Source of the DNA: Thermoanaerobaculia bacterium
Lineage (GTDB): Bacteria; Acidobacteriota; Thermoanaerobaculia; Multivoradales; JAHEKO01
Assembly: GCA_947259925.1 (NCBI GenBank)
Contig: CAMYOG010000057.1
Coordinates: 62,001-126,000 of the forward strand
Reading direction: 5' to 3'
DNA: 64,000 nucleotides
Shown here piece after piece: positions 46,896 to 55,056 of this stretch. The translations under genes were made by a program, and so were the position numbers. Position 1 is the stretch's first letter; every line of letters begins with the position of its first letter. The notes beneath the pieces were generated by a model that saw nothing but the letters and a program-made list of their open reading frames with translations, had not been told where the DNA came from and made no database searches.

Positions 46896-48260
46896 CTACG
46901 ACCCGACCGGCTCGCGTGGCCGCTCTTCGATGATCTCGGGCGCCTCGAGCTCGCGACGGCTCTGCTCGGCGACCTTCAGCTCCTCGAGCCGTCGGCCCAT
47001 GGGCATCAGGCGGTGGTTGAACGAGCCGACGGCGCGGTTGTAGGCGTCGAGGGCGTTGCGCAGGCCCCGTCCGAGGGCCGAGAAGTCGGCTCCGAACTTG
47101 GCGGCGCGCTCGTAGAGGTCACGCGCCGCTGTCGCGATGCTCTGGGCGTTCTCGGCCAGGGCGTTCTGCTGCCAGTAGATCGCGACCGTGCGCAGCAGCG
47201 CCACCAGGGTCGTGGGAGTCGCGATCAGCACCTTGGAGCGTAGCGCCTGAACCTGGAAGTCGGGCTCCTTGGCGAACGCCGCGCCGAGGAACGAGTCGCC
47301 GGGCAGGAACATCACGACCAGGTCGATCGAGGCGCCGGCCGCCGCGGCGTAGTCACGGCCTGCGAGTGTTCGCACGTGGGCGCGCAGGTCGCGGACGTGG
47401 CGCGCCAGCGCGTCCTCCCGCTGTGCCGCGGTACTCGCCTCGGTCGCCTCGAGGAAGGCCGTCAGCGGAGCCTTGGCGTCGACCACGATCTTGCGCTTGC
47501 CAGGCAGGCGGACCACCATGTCGGGCCTACTGCCGTCGGGAAGCACCACCTGCTCCTCGAAGTCGCAGTGAGCGGACATGCCGGCGAGCTCGGCGATATT
47601 GCGCAGCGCGATCTCGCCCCAGCGGCCGCGTACGTCCGAGCCGCGGAGCGCGGTATCGAGCGACGTCGCCTTCTCCTCGAGGGCGGCAGTCGCCTGGGCG
47701 AGCAGCTGGACCTGCTGGTCGATGCGCGAGTAGGCGTCGATGCGAGCCTTCTCGATCTCCACTGTCTTGCTGTCGAGGCTGTCGAGCCGTTCGCGGAAGG
47801 GAGCGAGGAGCGCTTCGATCGCCTGGCGGCGTTGGTCGAGGTCGGCGCTGGCACGTTCACGCGCAGCGGACATCGACTGCTCCGCCAGTGCCAGAAACTG
47901 CTCGGTGTTCCCCTTGAGCGCCGCTGCGGCCAGCGCGCCGAACGAGTCTTCAAGCTGTTTTCGTGCCGAGTCGACGAACTCTCGCTGCTGCTCGAGGGCG
48001 CGCGCCGACCCCTCGAACCGCTCCTGGGCGATCCCCAGCTGGTGGTCGAGCTCGCGTACCGATCCGTGCGCCTCCTCGAGCTCCTGCTCGAGCGTCTCGC
48101 GCATCTCGCGCTCGAGCTTCGCTTTGGCTTCGGCGGCCGAAAGCCGCTCGGCGTCGTCGAGCCGCCGGCGCTGCTGGTGGGCGGAGGCGACCAGCCAGGC
48201 CAGGCCGGCCCCGAGCGCGAACGCGAGGAACAGCTGTACGAGGATCGGGATATCAGTCAA
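46896..48260 (-). CDS. rmuC: RmuC-family DNA recombination protein
   Basis: 454 aa from a TTG at 48260; no ATG lies near the family start. N-terminal membrane helix (ILVQLFLAFALGAGLAWLV), a long coiled coil (about 25-180) and a nuclease-fold domain with GRWGEIALRNIAELAGM, PDMVVRLPGKRKIVVDAKAPL and FLPGDSFLGAAF. RmuC limits recombination at inverted repeats and is implicated in phage defence. It starts six bases after the 3' end of tRNA-Ala on the same strand, so it may be transcribed with the tRNA and begin close to the processing site. Confidence 0.93.
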   Translation of the reverse strand: MTDIPILVQLFLAFALGAGLAWLVASAHQQRRRLDDAERLSAAEAKAKLEREMRETLEQELEEAHGSVRELDHQLGIAQERFEGSARALEQQREFVDSARKQLEDSFGALAAAALKGNTEQFLALAEQSMSAARERASADLDQRRQAIEALLAPFRERLDSLDSKTVEIEKARIDAYSRIDQQVQLLAQATAALEEKATSLDTALRGSDVRGRWGEIALRNIAELAGMSAHCDFEEQVVLPDGSRPDMVVRLPGKRKIVVDAKAPLTAFLEATEASTAAQREDALARHVRDLRAHVRTLAGRDYAAAAGASIDLVVMFLPGDSFLGAAFAKEPDFQVQALRSKVLIATPTTLVALLRTVAIYWQQNALAENAQSIATAARDLYERAAKFGADFSALGRGLRNALDAYNRAVGSFNHRLMPMGRRLEELKVAEQSRRELEAPEIIEERPREPVGS

Positions 48261-48266
48261 GACGGT

Positions 48267-48342
48267 TGGTGGAGCAGAAGGGACTTGAACCCTCGACCCC
48301 CACGTTGCGAACGTGGTGCTCTCCCAGCTGAGCTACTGCCCC
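48267..48342 (-). tRNA. tRNA-Ala (anticodon CGC)
   Basis: 76 nt with the 3' CCA encoded. Acceptor GGGGCAG pairs with CTGCTCC; D arm GCTC/GAGC; anticodon stem CCACG/CGTGG with loop TTCGCAA, anticodon CGC at 48309-48307 reading GCG alanine codons; T loop TTCAAGT. All arms pair. The start lies at 48342 and the CCA ends at 48267. Confidence 0.97.
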
Positions 48343-48397
48343 GCCTAGGGGCGGATTGTAGCCCAGGGAGCGTCGGTGGAAAAGCGGTGGGGAGGCG

Positions 48398-48490
48398 GTG
48401 GCGGGAGGAGCGACTCTCGCAGGCGCCGGCCGTCCTCGCAGACTTCGCTGCAGCGGTGCCCGGCGTCCGCGAGAGTCGCTCTCCCGCCAC
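48398..48490. repeat. long near-perfect hairpin upstream of tRNA-Ala
   Basis: 48398-48420 and 48469-48490 are complementary over 22 bases except for one extra G in the left arm (core GAGCGACTCTCGC). Pairing continues imperfectly inward (GCGCCGG against GACGCCGG-like sequence), so most of the 93 bases fold on themselves. It sits after the aminotransferase stop and before the tRNA, so it may terminate the former. Confidence 0.6.
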
Positions 48491-48535
48491 TTCTGGGCAG
48501 AGTTGGAGTGACAGCGGCCCCCGACGAGCCGCTGG

Positions 48536-49471
48536 TCAGCGCTCCTTGGCGGCGACGGCCTGGGCGATCGCTTCCAGATAGAGCGCTTCGAGACGCTGGG
48601 TGATCGGTCCCATCCCCTTGCCGTCACCGATCGGGTGGCCGTCGACGGATTTGACCGGGGTCAGGGCGCCGAAGGTACCGGTGACGAACGCCTCGTCGGC
48701 GTCGTAGACGTCGGTGAGCGAGAAGTCCTTCTCCAGCACCGGGATGCCCGCGGTCCGGCCGGTCTCGATCACCTTGCCGCGGGTGATGCCGTTCATGCAG
48801 TAGCGGCCGGTCGAGGTCCACGCCGCGCCGCCCTTGACCATGAAGAAGTTGGTCGCGTTGCAGGTCGAGACGAAGCCGTGGATGTCGAGCATCAGCGCCT
48901 CGTCGGCCCCGGCCGCGATCGCCTGGTTGAGGGCGATCACTTCGTGCAGCTTGCTGTGGCAATTGAGGCGCGGGTCGAGGTAGTCGGGCGAGCCGCGCCG
49001 CACCGTCGACGTGAACAGCGATATCCCTTCGGCCCGGGTCTCCGGGCTCGCCCGCTTGTGCTCGGCGATGATCACCAGGCTCGCGCCGCCGACCGTCAGC
49101 CGGGGATCCTGCGAGGGGGTCTTCTTGACGCCCCGGGTGACCATGAAGCGGACGTGGACGTGGTCGTGCATGTCGTTGGCCCGCAGCGTCCGCCAGATCG
49201 CGTCGGTCAGCTCCTCGCGGGTCATTCCGGGGTCGAGGTCGATCGCCTTGAGGCCCATCCAGAGACGGTCGAGATGCTCGTCGAGGAAGACAAGCACCCC
49301 ATTGTGAAGCCGCACCGCTTCCCAGACGCCGTCGCCGATCAGGTAGCCGCCGTCGAAGACCGAGATCTTCGCCTCGGCTCGTGGCAGAAGATCGCCGTTG
49401 ACGTAGATCCCGATCTCTTCGTTGCGCGGATCGTCGAGCGCGTTGTGGGTACCGTGGACGCCGCGGCTCAT
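48536..49471 (-). CDS. PLP-dependent class IV aminotransferase (branched-chain/D-amino acid type)
   Basis: 311 aa from the ATG at 49471. Fold-type IV features: YVNGDLLPRAEAKISVFDGGYLIGDGVWEAVR (split), the PLP lysine in NCHSKLHEVIALNQA, EALMLDIHGFVSTCNATNFFMV, and GITRGKVIE with the terminal TGTFGALTPV phosphate loop. It resembles branched-chain aminotransferases (IlvE) more than D-alanine transaminase, but the choice is not certain. Four bases separate it from the beta-CASP gene upstream. Confidence 0.9.
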   Translation of the reverse strand: MSRGVHGTHNALDDPRNEEIGIYVNGDLLPRAEAKISVFDGGYLIGDGVWEAVRLHNGVLVFLDEHLDRLWMGLKAIDLDPGMTREELTDAIWRTLRANDMHDHVHVRFMVTRGVKKTPSQDPRLTVGGASLVIIAEHKRASPETRAEGISLFTSTVRRGSPDYLDPRLNCHSKLHEVIALNQAIAAGADEALMLDIHGFVSTCNATNFFMVKGGAAWTSTGRYCMNGITRGKVIETGRTAGIPVLEKDFSLTDVYDADEAFVTGTFGALTPVKSVDGHPIGDGKGMGPITQRLEALYLEAIAQAVAAKER

Positions 49472-49475
49472 CGGC

Positions 49476-50870
49476 TCACCAGGGCTCGGTGTCGCCGGTG
49501 AAGGGCAGCCGCGGCCGCGCGAAGCCACCCTCGCGCAGGCGGACCGCCAACGCCTTGCGGGAGTCGTCCTCGCCGTGATTCAGGAAGATACGCTCCGGAC
49601 TCGCGGCCAGACTCTCGCACCAGTGCAGCAGGTCGTCGCTATCGCCGTGCGCCGACAGACCGCGTAGCGACAGGATCTCCGCCCGGACCGAGACCGATTC
49701 GCCGTGGATCCGGACCCGCTTCGCGCCGCTGACCAGCTGCCGGCCGCGGGTGCCGGAAGCCTGGTAGCCGGTGAAGATCACCGCCGATCGCTCGTCGCCG
49801 AGGCGCCGCTTGAGGTGATGAACGACGCGCCCGCCGTTGGCCATGCCGCTCGAAGCGACGATCACGCAGGGGCTCTTCCGGTTGTTGAGCGCCTTCGACT
49901 CCGACGACTTTCGGCAACGCCTGAAGCGGTCCGCCTGGAGCGCACTCAGATGATTCCTGACGTCTTCGGCCAGGTCCTCGTCGTGCTCCTGCTTGGCTTG
50001 CTGGTAGAGGTCGGTCGCCTTGATCGCCATCGGGCTGTCGAGGAAGACGTCGTCGGGGTCGAGCTCGTCGCGCTCCACCAGGTGGGACAGGTGGTAGAGG
50101 ACCTCCTGCGTCCGGCCGAGAGCGAACGCGGGGATGATCACGCTGCCGCCGCGCGCGAAAACGCGCCGGATCGCCTCCCGGAACTCACTCTCCGGATCGG
50201 AATTGGCGTGCAGGCGGTCGCCGTAGGTCGCTTCGAGCACCAGAGCGCTCGGCTCGTCGAGCGGCGGCTCCGGGTCCTTGAGAATCGGTACGTCGTAGCG
50301 GCCGACGTCGCCCGAGAAGCACCAGGTTCGCCGCTCTCCGTCAGACCCCTTGGCGCTGACCTCGATCGAGCCGGCGCCGAGCAGATGGCCGGCACGGCGG
50401 TAGCGGACGGCGATCCCGGGCGCGATCTCGTGCCGGTCGTCGAAGGAGACCGCTCGGAGTCGTTTGATGGTGCGCCGGGCGTCCTTCTCGGTGTAGAGCG
50501 GTTGCGGGTTGGCATGGCCGCTGTAGCCCTTCTTGCGCGCGTAGCGTGCCTGTTCCTCCTGGATGTGCCCGGCGTCCTGGAGGATGAGCGAGACCAGGCC
50601 GCGGCTGGCGCGGGTGCAGTAGATCGGTCCCTCGAAGCCCTCGGCGAGCAGGCGCGGCAGCAGGCCGGTGTGATCGAGGTGCGCGTGGGTGAGCACGACC
50701 GCGTCCAGCTCGTGCGGCGCGAATCGGAACGACCGCCAGTTGCGTTGCTCGAGCTCGTCGTCTCCCTGATACAGGCCACAGTCGACCAGCAGCTGGCGGT
50801 CTCCCCAGCGGAGGAGGGTAGAGCTGCCGGTGACCGAGCCGCAGGCCCCGCAGAAAGTCACTTCGGCCAT
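49476..50870 (-). CDS. metallo-beta-lactamase/beta-CASP ribonuclease-like protein
   Basis: 464 aa, no signal. MBL motifs: LLVDCGLYQG, THAHLDHTG (motif 2), AGHLLGAGS, CFSGDVGR; beta-CASP motifs: LVLEATYGDR, GSVIIPAFALGRTQEVLYHL, VIVASSGMANGGRVVHHL, and LSAHGDSDDLL at the end. This is the CPSF-73/YSH1-like group of RNA-processing nucleases rather than RNase J (no long C-terminal domain). It probably cleaves RNA with two zinc ions. Confidence 0.92.
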   Translation of the reverse strand: MAEVTFCGACGSVTGSSTLLRWGDRQLLVDCGLYQGDDELEQRNWRSFRFAPHELDAVVLTHAHLDHTGLLPRLLAEGFEGPIYCTRASRGLVSLILQDAGHIQEEQARYARKKGYSGHANPQPLYTEKDARRTIKRLRAVSFDDRHEIAPGIAVRYRRAGHLLGAGSIEVSAKGSDGERRTWCFSGDVGRYDVPILKDPEPPLDEPSALVLEATYGDRLHANSDPESEFREAIRRVFARGGSVIIPAFALGRTQEVLYHLSHLVERDELDPDDVFLDSPMAIKATDLYQQAKQEHDEDLAEDVRNHLSALQADRFRRCRKSSESKALNNRKSPCVIVASSGMANGGRVVHHLKRRLGDERSAVIFTGYQASGTRGRQLVSGAKRVRIHGESVSVRAEILSLRGLSAHGDSDDLLHWCESLAASPERIFLNHGEDDSRKALAVRLREGGFARPRLPFTGDTEPW

Positions 50871-51069
50871 GAGTCGGATCTCTCCTGAGTCGTGATCGAT
50901 TTGGCACGCGAGGAGGCGTTGCGCTCTCTCGCCGGTGGTTCCAAAGGCGGGCAGTCTATCAGCGGCGCTGTGGTAGATTGTCCTTCTGGAGTCGCTCGCC
51001 GACGAGCGCTCGGTAACAGGACAGGGACCCTTTCAGTACCGCCTGAAGCTCAGTCTGGAGTAGAGAGAG

Positions 51070-51444
51070 ATGACCGACGAAGTAACACCGATCGAGGGAG
51101 CGACCGAAAGCTCGAAGCCCGCCGCCAAAACCGCCGCCGCCGACAAGCTCGAAGCGGCGCGTCAGAAGGTCGCCGAGGTCGCCTCGGGCATGCGACAGGG
51201 TGCCGGCAAGGCCGGCTCACAGATCCGTGACGGTGCCGAGCGCGCCTCCGGGGTGGCCCGCGAGAAGTACTCGGTGGCCAAGGACAACGTCCGGCAGGGC
51301 TACGACCGGGTCTCGAAGGACCTCGATCAGCTGACCCAGGACGTCAACGAGTACGTGCGCCACAACCCCGGCAAGTCGGTGCTGATCGCCGCCGCCGTCG
51401 GCTTCTTCCTCGGCGCGATCATGCGCGGCGGGCGCCGAGATTGA
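51070..51444 (+). CDS. DUF883/ElaB-like membrane-anchored protein
   Basis: 124 aa. A charged amphipathic helix region (EAARQKVAEVASGMRQGAGKAGSQIRDGAERASG, about 28-62, and further repeats) ends in the DUF883-type anchor NPGKSVLIAAAVGFFLGAIMRGGRRD with small-residue zipper. E. coli relatives (ElaB, YqjD) bind ribosomes or the inner membrane in stationary phase. GGAGTAGAGAGAG precedes the ATG. Its stop overlaps the next start (TTGA). Confidence 0.8.
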   Translation: MTDEVTPIEGATESSKPAAKTAAADKLEAARQKVAEVASGMRQGAGKAGSQIRDGAERASGVAREKYSVAKDNVRQGYDRVSKDLDQLTQDVNEYVRHNPGKSVLIAAAVGFFLGAIMRGGRRD

Positions 51445-51671
51445 GCGCGGTCAGCTCGGCGGACCAGGTAGTCGATGAGCTGCTGCCCGACGAGCTCGAC
51501 TGGACCGACCTGGTCCTCCGTTACCCCAAGTCGGCGCTGGCGGTGGCGGCGCTGGGCGGCTTCCTCCTCGGACGGAGCCGGGGCCCCGAGATTGTCGATG
51601 CGCTCTCCCAGTTCGCCGCCAACCAGGTGACGGACGGCGTCAATCACTACCTCGGCCAGAAGGTCCTCTGA
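51441..51671 (+). CDS. small membrane-anchored companion of the DUF883-like protein
   Basis: 76 aa from a TTG at 51441 overlapping the upstream stop (TTGA). It has one short membrane segment (YPKSALAVAALGGFLLGRSRG) similar in position and composition to the DUF883 anchor upstream (NPGKSVLIAAAVGFFLG), followed by an amphipathic helix (EIVDALSQFAANQVTDGVNHYLG). Possible diverged duplicate of the neighbour. Its stop overlaps a CTG start (CTGA). Confidence 0.65.
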   Translation: MSAVSSADQVVDELLPDELDWTDLVLRYPKSALAVAALGGFLLGRSRGPEIVDALSQFAANQVTDGVNHYLGQKVL

Positions 51672-52507
51672 CCGACACGAAACTCACTCTCCTGCACATC
51701 TCCGACGTCCACTTCGGCCCGCCGCATCTCGAGCAGCAGGCCGAGGGCGTGCTGGAGCTGATCGAGCGACTCGGCCCGCGTCTGGTCGCCATCTCGGGCG
51801 ATCTGACCCAGCGGGCGAAGCCGCGCCAGTTCCGGGCCGCGCGCCGATGGGTCGAGCACATTCAGGTGCCGGTGCTCGCGGTGCCCGGCAACCACGACGT
51901 TCCGCTCTACCGATTCTGGGAGCGCTTCCTGGCACCGTTCGGCGCCTATCGCCGGCATTTCGCCGAGGATCTCGAGCCGGTCTATCTGGACGATTCGCTG
52001 CTGGCGATCGGCGTCAACACGGCCTACGGACTGACCTTCACCGGCGGTCGGTTCCGGCCGCGGCGCCTGGCGGAGGTGCGGCAGCTGCTTGCGTCGGCCC
52101 CGGACTCGGTCTACAAGGTCGTGGTGGCGCATCACCATCTGGTGCCCGCGCGGCGGTTCGATCTGCAGACCGTCTCGAGAAACGCCCATGCCGCGATCGA
52201 GCTCTTCGCCTCGGCCGGCGTCGATCTCGTCCTGAGCGGCCATCACCACCAGGCGTACGTCGCCAGGTCGGACGAGTTCTACGCCGAGGCCCTGCCGCCG
52301 GTGCTGATCGCCAGCGCCGGCACGACCACCTCCGACCGCGGGCGCGGCGCCGAGGTCGGCGTCAACACCTGCTTCCAGATCGAGGTCGACGACCGCCGGC
52401 TCGAGATCACCACCCTCCGCTGGCGGCCCGATGGCGAGCGATTCGTCGCCAGCAGCCGCCATCTCTATCCACGTCGAGCGCTCTGGTCCGGAGGCCTGGA
52501 GCCCTGA
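51668..52507 (+). CDS. calcineurin-like metallophosphoesterase, CTG start
   Basis: 279 aa if begun at the CTG of the CTGA overlap (51668-51671). The first metal motif HISDVHFG (10-17) lies before the first GTG (51749) and the frame upstream of the CTG has no ATG, GTG or TTG for at least 45 bases, so CTG is the best start. Other motifs follow: ISGDLTQRA, VPGNHDVPLY, VVAHHHLV and LSGHHHQAYV, the complete two-metal site. Likely a phosphodiesterase of the Icc/CpdA group. Its end overlaps the M16 gene by CTGA. Confidence 0.85.
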   Translation: MTDTKLTLLHISDVHFGPPHLEQQAEGVLELIERLGPRLVAISGDLTQRAKPRQFRAARRWVEHIQVPVLAVPGNHDVPLYRFWERFLAPFGAYRRHFAEDLEPVYLDDSLLAIGVNTAYGLTFTGGRFRPRRLAEVRQLLASAPDSVYKVVVAHHHLVPARRFDLQTVSRNAHAAIELFASAGVDLVLSGHHHQAYVARSDEFYAEALPPVLIASAGTTTSDRGRGAEVGVNTCFQIEVDDRRLEITTLRWRPDGERFVASSRHLYPRRALWSGGLEP

Positions 52508-53763
52508 GCCTGCGCGGGCTCTGCGCCCTGCCGGGCACCCTGCGCGAGACCCGGCTCGACAACGGGCTGACCGTCTGCCTGATCGAGAACCACCAGGCGC
52601 CGCTGATCAGCACGGCGCTCTGGTATCGGGCTGGCGCTCGCGACGAGCTGCCGAGCCACAACGGGCTGGCGCACTTCCTCGAGCACATGATGTTCAAGGG
52701 GAGCGGGCGGTACGCAGCCGGCGAGATCGATCGCCGGACGCGCGAGCTGGGGGGCTCGAACAACGCCTTCACCAGCCACGACTCGACCGCCTACTACTTC
52801 AGCTTCTCCAGCGAGCACTGGCTGGAAGCGCTCGACATCGAGGCCGAGCGCATGGACGATCTGACCCTCGACCCTGAAGAGGTCGATCGCGAGCGGCAGG
52901 TGATCGAAGAGGAGCTGGCGATGTACGAGAGCGACCCGTGGGACGCGCTCGACAAGGCGGTCCACCGGGTGTTCTTCGACGATCACCCCTACGGCCGGCC
53001 GATCGTCGGCAAGCGGAAGACGCTCGGCGCGATCGATGCCGAGGAGCTCAGGAGCTTCCACCGCGAGCACTATCGGCCGGACAACGCGGTACTGGTGGTC
53101 GCCGGCGCGATGGGCGCCGAGGCGTTGGCGCGGATCGAGGCGCGGTTCGGCGACAAGGAGCCGGGTGCGCCGGCGCGACGAGCGCTCCCGGAACCCGTTC
53201 GTCCGACCTGCGCGGACCGGGTCGAGCGACGTCAGGGCGACGTCGCTCGCCTACTGTTGGCGATCCCTTCGCCCGGCGCCGACGATCCGGACTATGCGCC
53301 GCTGCGCCTGCTCCTGACCGCTCTCGGAGGCCCCAGGACCAGCAGGCTGGCCGCCAAGCTGGTCGAAGACGATCAGCTCTGCGTGGGCGTCTCCTGCGAG
53401 ATCACCGAGTCGACTGAGCCGTCGATGGCCGTGGTGGCCGCCGAGCTACTCCCCGGGGTCGAGCCCGCGGTCGTCGAAGAGCGGGTGCAGGCCGAGCTGG
53501 CGCGCCTGCTCAGCGAGCCGCCGAGCACTGACGAGCTCGACCGGGCCCGCCGGATTCTGGTCGCCGACTGGGTCTTCGGGGTCGAGCGGATCCACCAGCA
53601 GGCGTTGGCCGCCGGGCTGGCCGTCTGCCTGTTCGATCGCGACTACCCCGAGCGACACCTGGCTCGGGCGCTCGACGCCACCCCGGACGACCTCGCCAGG
53701 GTGGCGGAGCGCTGGATCCGTCCGCGCCAGTCTTCGGTCACCGGATGGTCGCTGCCGGAATGA
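52504..53763 (+). CDS. M16 zinc protease, catalytic subunit, CTG start
   Basis: 419 aa from the CTG of a CTGA overlap (52504-52507). The family start RETRLDNGLTVCLIENHQAP lies only 13 residues in, and the codons from 52441 to 52504 in this frame include no ATG, GTG or TTG. Zinc motif HFLEHMMF (H57, E60, H61) and the downstream RQVIEEELAMYE glutamate are intact. The second half has the M16 inactive repeat. Paired with an M16 partner next door, as in processing-peptidase-type heterodimers. No signal peptide is visible, so cytoplasmic unless the start is wrong. Confidence 0.88.
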   Translation: MSLRGLCALPGTLRETRLDNGLTVCLIENHQAPLISTALWYRAGARDELPSHNGLAHFLEHMMFKGSGRYAAGEIDRRTRELGGSNNAFTSHDSTAYYFSFSSEHWLEALDIEAERMDDLTLDPEEVDRERQVIEEELAMYESDPWDALDKAVHRVFFDDHPYGRPIVGKRKTLGAIDAEELRSFHREHYRPDNAVLVVAGAMGAEALARIEARFGDKEPGAPARRALPEPVRPTCADRVERRQGDVARLLLAIPSPGADDPDYAPLRLLLTALGGPRTSRLAAKLVEDDQLCVGVSCEITESTEPSMAVVAAELLPGVEPAVVEERVQAELARLLSEPPSTDELDRARRILVADWVFGVERIHQQALAAGLAVCLFDRDYPERHLARALDATPDDLARVAERWIRPRQSSVTGWSLPE

Positions 53764-54974
53764 GCTCGGAGCGCCTGGAGGTACGCGGCCGTCACGTCGA
53801 TGGCGCTCCGGTGGTGGCGGTACGGGTCTGGCTGCGCGGCGGCAGCCGGATCGAATCGACTCCTGGACAGGCGCTGGTCACGGGACGGCTGCTGACCGAG
53901 GGGACCGCCCAGCGGTCCTGGCGCGAGATCGCCACGGCCGCCGAGGGGCGCGGCATGGCGCTCGCCGCTTTCGGCGATCTGGAGTTGAGCGGTGTAGCGA
54001 TCGACGCCCTGGCGGCCGACTGGGAGCTGGCGATCGACTGGTCCGCGGAGATGGTCCTGACGCCGGCGTTCCCCGAGGAGCGCTGCGCGTGGGCGATCCG
54101 TCACGCGCAGGGCGAGCTCGCCTCGCTCGCCGACCATCCCGAGGCGAGCACCAGCTGGGCGTTCATGGATCAGCTCTATTCTCCCCATCCGGCCGGCCGA
54201 CCACCCCAGGGCGATCCGGCGAGTCTCGCCTCGCTCGACCGGCTCGCCTGCCGCCGGTTTCACGAGCGCGCTCTCGCCGGCGGGGTGATCGTCACCGTTG
54301 CCGGACCGATCGACCCCGCGGCTGCCGAAAGCCGTGTCCGCGAGCGGTTCTCCGAGCTCACGGGCGAGCTTGGCGAGCACCCCTCGCCACCACCGCCGGA
54401 CGCACCCGAGCCCCGCCGCGACTGGCCCGTTCCAGGAGAGCAGGCGCATCTTTTCCTCGGCCGGCCGACCGTGGCGCGGGCCGATCCGGCGCTCCCGGCG
54501 CTCCGGCTGCTGTCGGTCGTTCTCGGCGCCGGTGGCGGCTTGAGTGGCCGCATCCCCTACCGCGTCCGGGAGCGTGAAGGACTGGCGTACGCGACCCACG
54601 TCGACGCCGCCGCCGGTGCAGGTCTCGATCCGGGCAGGTTCGTGGCCTATGTCGGCACCTCCGTCGGCAGCGTGACCCGCGCGATCGAATGTGTTCGGGA
54701 GGAGCTCGCCACCCTGATCGCCGAGGGCGTCAGCGAGGCCGAAGTGGAGGAGGCGCGCGCCTATCTGCTCGGGCGCGAGCCGTTCCGACGCGAGACCGCC
54801 AGGCAGTGGGCCGACCTGATGGCCGCTTCGGTCCACTACGACCTGCCGCTCGACTCGCCGGAGTGGGTGGTCGAGCGGCTGCGAGCGGTCGATCGAGCTC
54901 AGGTGGAGGCCGCGGCGCGCGAGCATCTCGACCCAGACGGCCTCTTCATCACCGTCGGCGCTCCCGCTACTTGA
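53760..54974 (+). CDS. M16 family non-catalytic partner
   Basis: 404 aa from the ATG at 53760, overlapping the upstream stop (ATGA). It has the M16 fold (VRVWLRGGSRIESTPGQALVTGRLLTEGT, split at 20) but no HXXEH: the helix position reads VTGRLLTEGT. The C-terminal half has GGLSGRIPYRVREREGLAYATHV with the R/Y pair that binds substrate backbone. With the preceding protein it should form a closed-chamber heterodimer degrading peptides. Confidence 0.9.
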   Translation: MSSERLEVRGRHVDGAPVVAVRVWLRGGSRIESTPGQALVTGRLLTEGTAQRSWREIATAAEGRGMALAAFGDLELSGVAIDALAADWELAIDWSAEMVLTPAFPEERCAWAIRHAQGELASLADHPEASTSWAFMDQLYSPHPAGRPPQGDPASLASLDRLACRRFHERALAGGVIVTVAGPIDPAAAESRVRERFSELTGELGEHPSPPPPDAPEPRRDWPVPGEQAHLFLGRPTVARADPALPALRLLSVVLGAGGGLSGRIPYRVREREGLAYATHVDAAAGAGLDPGRFVAYVGTSVGSVTRAIECVREELATLIAEGVSEAEVEEARAYLLGREPFRRETARQWADLMAASVHYDLPLDSPEWVVERLRAVDRAQVEAAAREHLDPDGLFITVGAPAT

Positions 54975-55056
54975 GCTTGCGGACGGCCGAGAGGCTGGGC
55001 GGGAAGGTGACGTCGATGTCGCCGTTGGTGTTCTGGAGCTCGTGCTCGCCTTGCAC
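54967..55056 (-). other. 29-codon in-frame extension after the amidohydrolase stop
   Basis: Directly after the TAG at 55057-55059 the same frame reads V-Q-G-E-H-E-L-Q-N-T-N-G-D-I and on to KLK, then a second TAG at 54967. The sequence looks coding (GDIDVTFPPSLSAVRKLK) but matches no family I recognise. Either a relic of another gene's C-terminus or a readthrough tail. Confidence 0.3.
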
